This document shows positions 7,478 through 10,432 of a stretch of 10,432 nucleotides of DNA, piece by piece. A model generated the notes under the pieces. That model was not told the origin of the DNA and did not search any database. It saw nothing but the letters and a program-made list of their open reading frames with translations. Position numbers and translations under genes: made by a program. The stretch comes from an uncultured Rhodospirillaceae bacterium (GTDB lineage Bacteria; Pseudomonadota; Alphaproteobacteria; Rhodospirillales; UBA2165): positions 1-10,432 of the forward strand of contig CAJXJM010000048.1 in NCBI GenBank assembly GCA_913054205.1, written 5' to 3'. Every line of letters begins with the position of its first letter. The stretch's first letter is position 1.

Positions 7478-7599
7478 GTTTTTTCCATGTGATTTTAGAT
7501 TTTACTATCAATTCTAACTAAATATAGTCAATCAATCATTTTAAGTGCAAAATTTAATTGCCATAGTCCATATACTGGAAACAACGGAGCGACAATTTA
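7478..7599. promoter_or_regulatory. Divergent promoter region between pht5 and the PhyH-family gene
   Basis: This is a 122-base AT-rich gap. On the minus strand TTGACT (complement of 7526-7531) lies 48 bases before the pht5 start, nearly the same distance as the TTGACT before the copy 1 aldolase gene. On the plus strand AATATAGTCAATC (7521-7533) repeats AATATAGTAATC at 1923-1934 with one extra base. TATACT at 7571-7576 resembles a -10 box for the PhyH gene but has no convincing -35. No strong palindrome is present beyond ACTA-AATA-TAGT (7517-7528). Confidence 0.4.
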
Positions 7600-8430
7600 G
7601 TGACAAAAGCTTTAACTGCCGAACAGGTTCGTTCCTATTCTGATGATGGGTTTCTCTTTCCATTTGCTCTTTACACGCCGGATCAGGCGGCTGAGCTGTT
7701 TCAGAAGTATGAGGCGTTGGAAACTTCAATCGGCGACTCTCCGATGGAAAAATTTCGGATTAAGGCTCAATTGCCGTTTCCGTGGCTATGTGATGTTGTT
7801 CGGGAACCGAAATTACTCGATGCGGTTGAAGATTTAATTGGCCCCGACATTCTTTGCTGGGGTGCATCTTTTTTTGCCAAAAAGCCGCATGACCCCGGCT
7901 ACGTATCCTGGCACACGGATAGTTTTTTCTATGGCTTTGAGCCGGCTGACACGTTAAGCGCCTGGCTCGCTTTCAACGCTTCGACAATCGAAGCCGGCTG
8001 CGTTAAATATATCCCCGGCACCCACAAAGGACCGCCTGCCGTTCACGAAATAAAACCGCATAAGAACAATCTAATCCCCATCGGCCAAACCGTAATTGAT
8101 GTTGACGAAGACAGAGCCGTTGATGCAGTGCTACAGGCCGGCGAAATTGTGTTTCACCATGAAAGCGTGGTGCATGGCTCAGCCCCCAACAATGCCGATC
8201 ATCCTAGAGTTGGTCTCTCCATTCATTATGTCGCGCCGCATATCAAGGAAACGCGATTTGACGGCTCAACTGCGATGCTGGTCCGGGGCGAAAACAAATA
8301 TGACTATTGGGGCGTTGATCCGGAACCGCAAAAGGATATGGATCCGATTTGTATCGCGGCGATGGAAGAAACCCGAGCGCTCTACCTCAACGCAACTCGA
8401 GAGAAAGCAGCAAAAGGCGGTCGCAGCTAA
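7600..8430 (+). CDS. Phytanoyl-CoA dioxygenase (PhyH) family Fe(II)/2-oxoglutarate oxygenase
   Basis: This 276-residue double-stranded beta-helix oxygenase hydroxylates or demethylates a substrate while turning 2-oxoglutarate into succinate and CO2. The iron triad is complete: H105-x-D107 (SWHTD) and H192 (VVHGS). R203 (HPRVGL) is placed to bind 2-oxoglutarate. EAGCVKYIPGTHK (131-143) matches the family strand that usually reads NGxLxxIPGSH. Because the Asp is present it should hydroxylate rather than halogenate; SyrB2-type halogenases have Ala or Gly there. The start is GTG with CGGAG upstream. It is a single plus-strand gene flanked by two minus-strand Pht5-type genes and ends 4 bases before the stop of the damaged one. 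It is probably a side-chain or O-methyl oxidation step feeding the cluster. The substrate is unknown. Confidence 0.88.
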   Translation: MTKALTAEQVRSYSDDGFLFPFALYTPDQAAELFQKYEALETSIGDSPMEKFRIKAQLPFPWLCDVVREPKLLDAVEDLIGPDILCWGASFFAKKPHDPGYVSWHTDSFFYGFEPADTLSAWLAFNASTIEAGCVKYIPGTHKGPPAVHEIKPHKNNLIPIGQTVIDVDEDRAVDAVLQAGEIVFHHESVVHGSAPNNADHPRVGLSIHYVAPHIKETRFDGSTAMLVRGENKYDYWGVDPEPQKDMDPICIAAMEETRALYLNATREKAAKGGRS

Positions 8431-8434
8431 AGCG

Positions 8435-9411
8435 TCACACTTTAAAAACTTTGCTGATTTCAGGCGGAAACAACTCTTCCGGTGTAACCTTTCTGTGGCA
8501 TATACCTTGGTCATAGGCGTATTTCAGAAACGCCTCTAATGTTGGGCGGTTGGGCTCCAAGCCATAGGGAAAGGAATCCTCTCCAAATATCTCTTTGGTC
8601 TTTTCTGCCGAGTCGTAACACCAGGCAAACGGATAGCGCGTCGCGGTAATTTCCAGAGAACGCCGCACACTATTGTCTTTTGCTTTGATAAACGCTTTGT
8701 ATAAATTCATCGCAACCCACGGATTGGCCTCATAAATGTCACGGCGAATTGCAATCAAATGCATGATTGGAAAGATATTTGTTTCTTTAAAAAACGCTTC
8801 CTCAACGTCGCGATAATTCGGATGCTGGGGTCACCATCTTCAAAAGGCTGTGGTGCGTGTGCAGTTGCGGCGGCATCGATATCACCGTTCAGCAACATTT
8901 CCGTCAGTGACTTGTCAGTAACCGGCGTTAATTTGACCCCTTTCGGTAATTTCAATTTCACTTTTTCCTCGCGGCCTGCCTGATTAACACCAGATTGAAA
9001 CCATTCGATATCCGTCAACGGAATACCGATCTGATCAACCAGCCAACCACGCGTATAAATCGCTGCCGTCTGCGCCCATTCAGGAATACCGATTTTTTTG
9101 CCCGCCAAATCTTCAGGTCCTTTGAGCGGACTGTCTTCTCTTACATAAATCGAAGATTGGCGAAAAACGCGGGACGGAAAGACCGGCAAACCAATGACTT
9201 TGCCATTGTCCTGGGATATGAAAGAAACGAACTTGCCGAACGACATTTCCGAAACTTCCCATTCCTGGAAACTCACAAAACGCGCGAATGTTTCCTCAAT
9301 CGATAAACGCAAACAATTAAGATCGACGCCTTCGACGGAGACTGTTCCATCAACCAAATCTCGAAAATGATCGTAATCACTGGCGGCAAAATTGAGGCGA
9401 AGTTTTGTCAT
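8435..9411 (-). pseudogene. Second Pht5-family decarboxylase, disrupted by a frameshift
   Basis: This is a paralogue of the gene at 6488-7477. The N-terminal part reads from an ATG at 9411 (MTKLRLNFAASDYDHFRD) with GGGGA about 9 bases upstream, and continues through IGIPEWAQTAAIYTRGW to FEDGDPSI. The frame then breaks at about 8819-8820 and family sequence resumes in another frame as NYRDVEEAFFKETNIFPIMH, running to SKVFKV at the end. Against the intact copy, where the same place reads DVERLFPDY, five codons are expected between SI and NY but only two bases (CG) are present. This implies a loss of about 13 bases. Read straight through, the protein ends after a short out-of-frame tail of about 20 residues. 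The start could also be read as an upstream TTG at 9426, but family alignment favours 9411. The SDR remnant lies 23 bases upstream, so the two were probably once one operon. Decarboxylase activity is very likely lost. Confidence 0.85.
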
Positions 9412-9434
9412 TCTATATTTCCCCAATGCATATT

Positions 9435-9542
9435 TTAGCCGCCATCAACATTGTTGGTCTGGCCGGACATAAAATCGCTCGCGTCAGAGGCCAAGAACCT
9501 CATCGTTCCGACCAGATCGTCCGGCTCTTGCGCGACGCCTTC
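9435..9542 (-). pseudogene. Short-chain dehydrogenase/reductase (SDR) C-terminal remnant
   Basis: Translated by hand, this stretch gives 35 residues ending in a TAA stop. It reads QEPDDLVGTMRFLASDAS followed by DFMSGQTNNVDGG. This is the signature C-terminus of classical SDRs (PEDLxGxxxFLASDASxxxTGQxxxVDGG). The frame is closed upstream by a TAA at 9543-9545, directly after the TGA of the MarR gene, so the roughly 210 residues holding the Rossmann motif and the Y-x3-K active site are missing. It cannot be a functional enzyme. The intact gene may have supplied a dihydrodiol or alcohol dehydrogenase next to the decarboxylase; that is inference from context. Confidence 0.8.
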
Positions 9543-9545
9543 TTA

Positions 9546-10016
9546 TCAATCGTAGGTACTTATTTCTTCAATTACGTTGGTGCGAATTTTTCTGATTGTT
9601 TTGGTAAAATCTTTGATCTCTTTTTTACTGATGCCATTTGTTGCAACGTCACTGACGTTTCCGACATAGGGTATTAATTTTGGCTCCAGGCTCCGACCTT
9701 TTTTGGTCAAAAAGATATGATTTGCGCGGCGGTCCTTTTTATTCCGAACGCGCCTAATAATGCCCTGTTTTTCCATCCGCAATAAGGCGCTTTGGGTTGT
9801 CGGTTCGGTAGTGCAAACTCTTTCACTGAGTTCTCTTTGGCTGAGGCCTTCTTCAACCCATAATACGCGGAGAAGATACCATTGCGCAGTCGTAAGATTA
9901 TGATTTTGTAAATGCGACCGCAGCACGATCTGAAGATGCATCATAGTATCGCGTATTAGAAACCCGACGCTTTCCAACGGTTGAATCTTAGTTTTAATTT
10001 TCTTTTTCGCCGGCAT
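9546..10016 (-). CDS. MarR-family transcriptional regulator (second)
   Basis: This 156-residue MarR-type winged-helix regulator is not closely similar to the one at 3627. A lysine-rich N-terminus (MPAKKKIKTK) is followed by a dimerisation helix. The helix-turn-helix is at about 58-85 (LSQRELSERVCTTEPTTQSA) and the wing is RNKKDRRANHIFLTKKG (91-107) with the conserved D-x-R. I chose the ATG at 10016; a TTG at 10028 would add four residues, and neither has a clear ribosome site. It diverges from the UbiD-like start across a 225-base region rich in palindromes, an arrangement typical of MarR proteins that control a neighbouring catabolic gene. Its stop abuts the SDR remnant. It looks intact even though both flanking genes are broken. 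Confidence 0.88.
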   Translation of the reverse strand: MPAKKKIKTKIQPLESVGFLIRDTMMHLQIVLRSHLQNHNLTTAQWYLLRVLWVEEGLSQRELSERVCTTEPTTQSALLRMEKQGIIRRVRNKKDRRANHIFLTKKGRSLEPKLIPYVGNVSDVATNGISKKEIKDFTKTIRKIRTNVIEEISTYD

Positions 10017-10045
10017 AAAATCAACCAATCGTCATAAATAAATAA

Positions 10046-10064
10046 ATGAAAAAACTATTTTCAT
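10046..10064. repeat. Perfect 7-bp inverted repeat upstream of the second MarR gene
   Basis: ATGAAAA and TTTTCAT arms are separated by 5 bases. The element lies about 30 bases before the MarR start at 10016, where an autoregulatory operator would be expected. Confidence 0.5.
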
Positions 10065-10169
10065 ATCTTTATACTATCCCTGGCTCAAAGCCAATCCGAT
10101 GAAAAGACAAATGACAGTTTATCTTCACTGCCTTGATACTAGAGGCAAAATCATCTTATAGGTTTTTCA

Positions 10170-10209
10170 CTTAGATTTCTAAGCATTTTGACTCTCTTGA
10201 TTAATTAAG
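10170..10209. repeat. Paired 14-bp palindromes flanking and overlapping the UbiD promoter
   Basis: CTTAGATTTCTAAG (10170-10183) is perfectly symmetric. CTTGATTAATTAAG (10196-10209) has one mismatched pair. Both fit CTT-N8-AAG, with centres 26 bases apart. The first lies just upstream of the -35 hexamer and the second fills most of the -35/-10 spacer, so a bound dimer would block RNA polymerase. Confidence 0.5.
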
Positions 10210-10241
10210 TAAAATGTTTTTAAAAATTAGGGAATATCCAG

Positions 10242-10394
10242 ATGGATCAAAAAGTTAGAAACACGTCCTTTGGCGAGTATCAGACACCCCATGCTGACCT
10301 GCGGGAATGGCTGGGTCGCATTGAAGGTATTGGCGAATTAAAAACCATCAAAGGTGTCGATTGGAACCTTGAAATGGGTGCCGTTGATTATTAA
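10242..10394 (+). pseudogene. UbiD-family decarboxylase N-terminal fragment, stopped at codon 51
   Basis: This is an ATG-started frame of 50 codons ending in TAA, with AGGGA about 8 bases upstream. Residues 19-48 read DLREWLGRIEGIGELKTIKG followed by VDWNLEMGAV. This matches the N-terminal region of UbiD-type, prenylated-FMN-dependent decarboxylases, which are normally about 450-500 residues. The match ends at GAV, and DY plus a stop follow. The +2 frame stays open for the last 38 bases, but its sequence (IIKSLLFTSDGRIAE) is not convincingly UbiD. The gene is therefore either frameshifted or truncated by a rearrangement; the window ends too soon to tell which. It retains a good promoter and ribosome site. 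Confidence 0.65.
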
Positions 10395-10432
10395 GTCTTT
10401 GTTGTTTACTTCAGACGGTCGGATTGCTGAAC

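Larger units (their letters stand above)
10017..10241. promoter_or_regulatory. Divergent regulatory region between MarR and the UbiD-like start
   Basis: This is a 225-base AT-rich region. On the plus strand TTGACT (10188-10193), a 16-base spacer and TAAAAT (10210-10215) form a good sigma70-like promoter about 27 bases before the UbiD ATG. Symmetric elements are a 7-bp-arm repeat ATGAAAA-5-TTTTCAT (10046-10064) about 30 bases before the MarR start, a perfect CTTAGA-TT-TCTAAG (10170-10183), and a near-perfect CTTGATTAATTAAG (10196-10209) inside the promoter spacer. TGGCT-CAA-AGCCA (10081-10093) is a small hairpin without a T run. Regulator binding is inference. Confidence 0.55.

Noticed and set aside
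7558..7576. TTGCCA and TATACT as a promoter for the PhyH gene
   Set aside because: The two hexamers are only 7 bases apart, far too close; TATACT alone is kept as a weak -10 candidate.
8096..8539. Plus-strand frame of 147 residues overlapping the end of the PhyH gene
   Set aside because: It is out of frame with the PhyH product and basic and low in complexity; the PhyH frame holds the iron triad.
8783..8800. Frameshift of the second Pht5 copy placed at the A-run near 8790 as a sequencing slip
   Set aside because: Codons over the A-run read correctly as family sequence (EAFFKET); the break lies upstream at 8819-8820 and involves a multi-base loss.
10081..10093. Possible terminator hairpin TGGCT-CAA-AGCCA
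   Set aside because: The stem is only 5 bp and no T run follows on either strand.

Overview
The window looks like part of a bacterial gene cluster for breaking down aromatic acids. The dense operons, mostly Shine-Dalgarno-led starts, moderate GC content and protein families suggest a proteobacterium, possibly an alphaproteobacterium. That placement is an impression from gene style and was not tested.

Left arm (1-1873, minus strand): a class II aldolase/adducin-fold protein is followed 18 bases later by a Rieske ring-hydroxylating oxygenase of the phthalate 4,5-dioxygenase type, which runs off the left edge. Centre (1977-6491, plus strand): a compact operon encodes an FAD aromatic-ring hydroxylase, a MarR regulator, two more class II aldolase-fold proteins and a shikimate-dehydrogenase homologue (AroE fold) with an altered substrate pocket. 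The MarR stop overlaps the next start as ATGA. The two arms diverge from a 103-base AT-rich region that holds a perfect 6-bp-arm palindrome.

Right part: a 4,5-dihydroxyphthalate decarboxylase (Pht5 family, 6488-7477, minus) converges on the aroE-like gene with a 4-base overlap. It diverges from a phytanoyl-CoA-dioxygenase-family (Fe(II)/2-oxoglutarate) gene at 7600-8430. Beyond that gene the cluster appears decayed. A second Pht5 paralogue is frameshifted (8435-9411), most simply by a loss of about 13 bases. Only the last 35 residues of a short-chain dehydrogenase remain (9435-9542). A second MarR gene follows (9546-10016). A UbiD-type decarboxylase start after it hits a stop at codon 51 (10242-10394). 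The region between this MarR gene and the ubiD-like start has a good sigma70-like promoter and several palindromes.

How the genes could work together (inference): the Rieske enzyme would make a cis-dihydrodiol on a carboxylated ring. The AroE-like enzyme, or formerly the lost SDR, could rearomatise it. The Pht5 and class II aldolase-fold proteins would remove carboxyl groups from the dihydroxy acids, and the FAD hydroxylase would prepare the ring for cleavage. No ring-cleavage dioxygenase, Rieske reductase or transporter is visible, so the pathway is incomplete here and the substrate cannot be fixed. The most notable points are three structurally unrelated decarboxylase-type families in one window, the AroE homologue lacking the canonical shikimate-binding Asn, and the eroded right arm with a still-recognisable regulatory region. 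No RNA genes, CRISPR arrays or insertion sequences were seen, and no gene-free stretch exceeds 300 bases.
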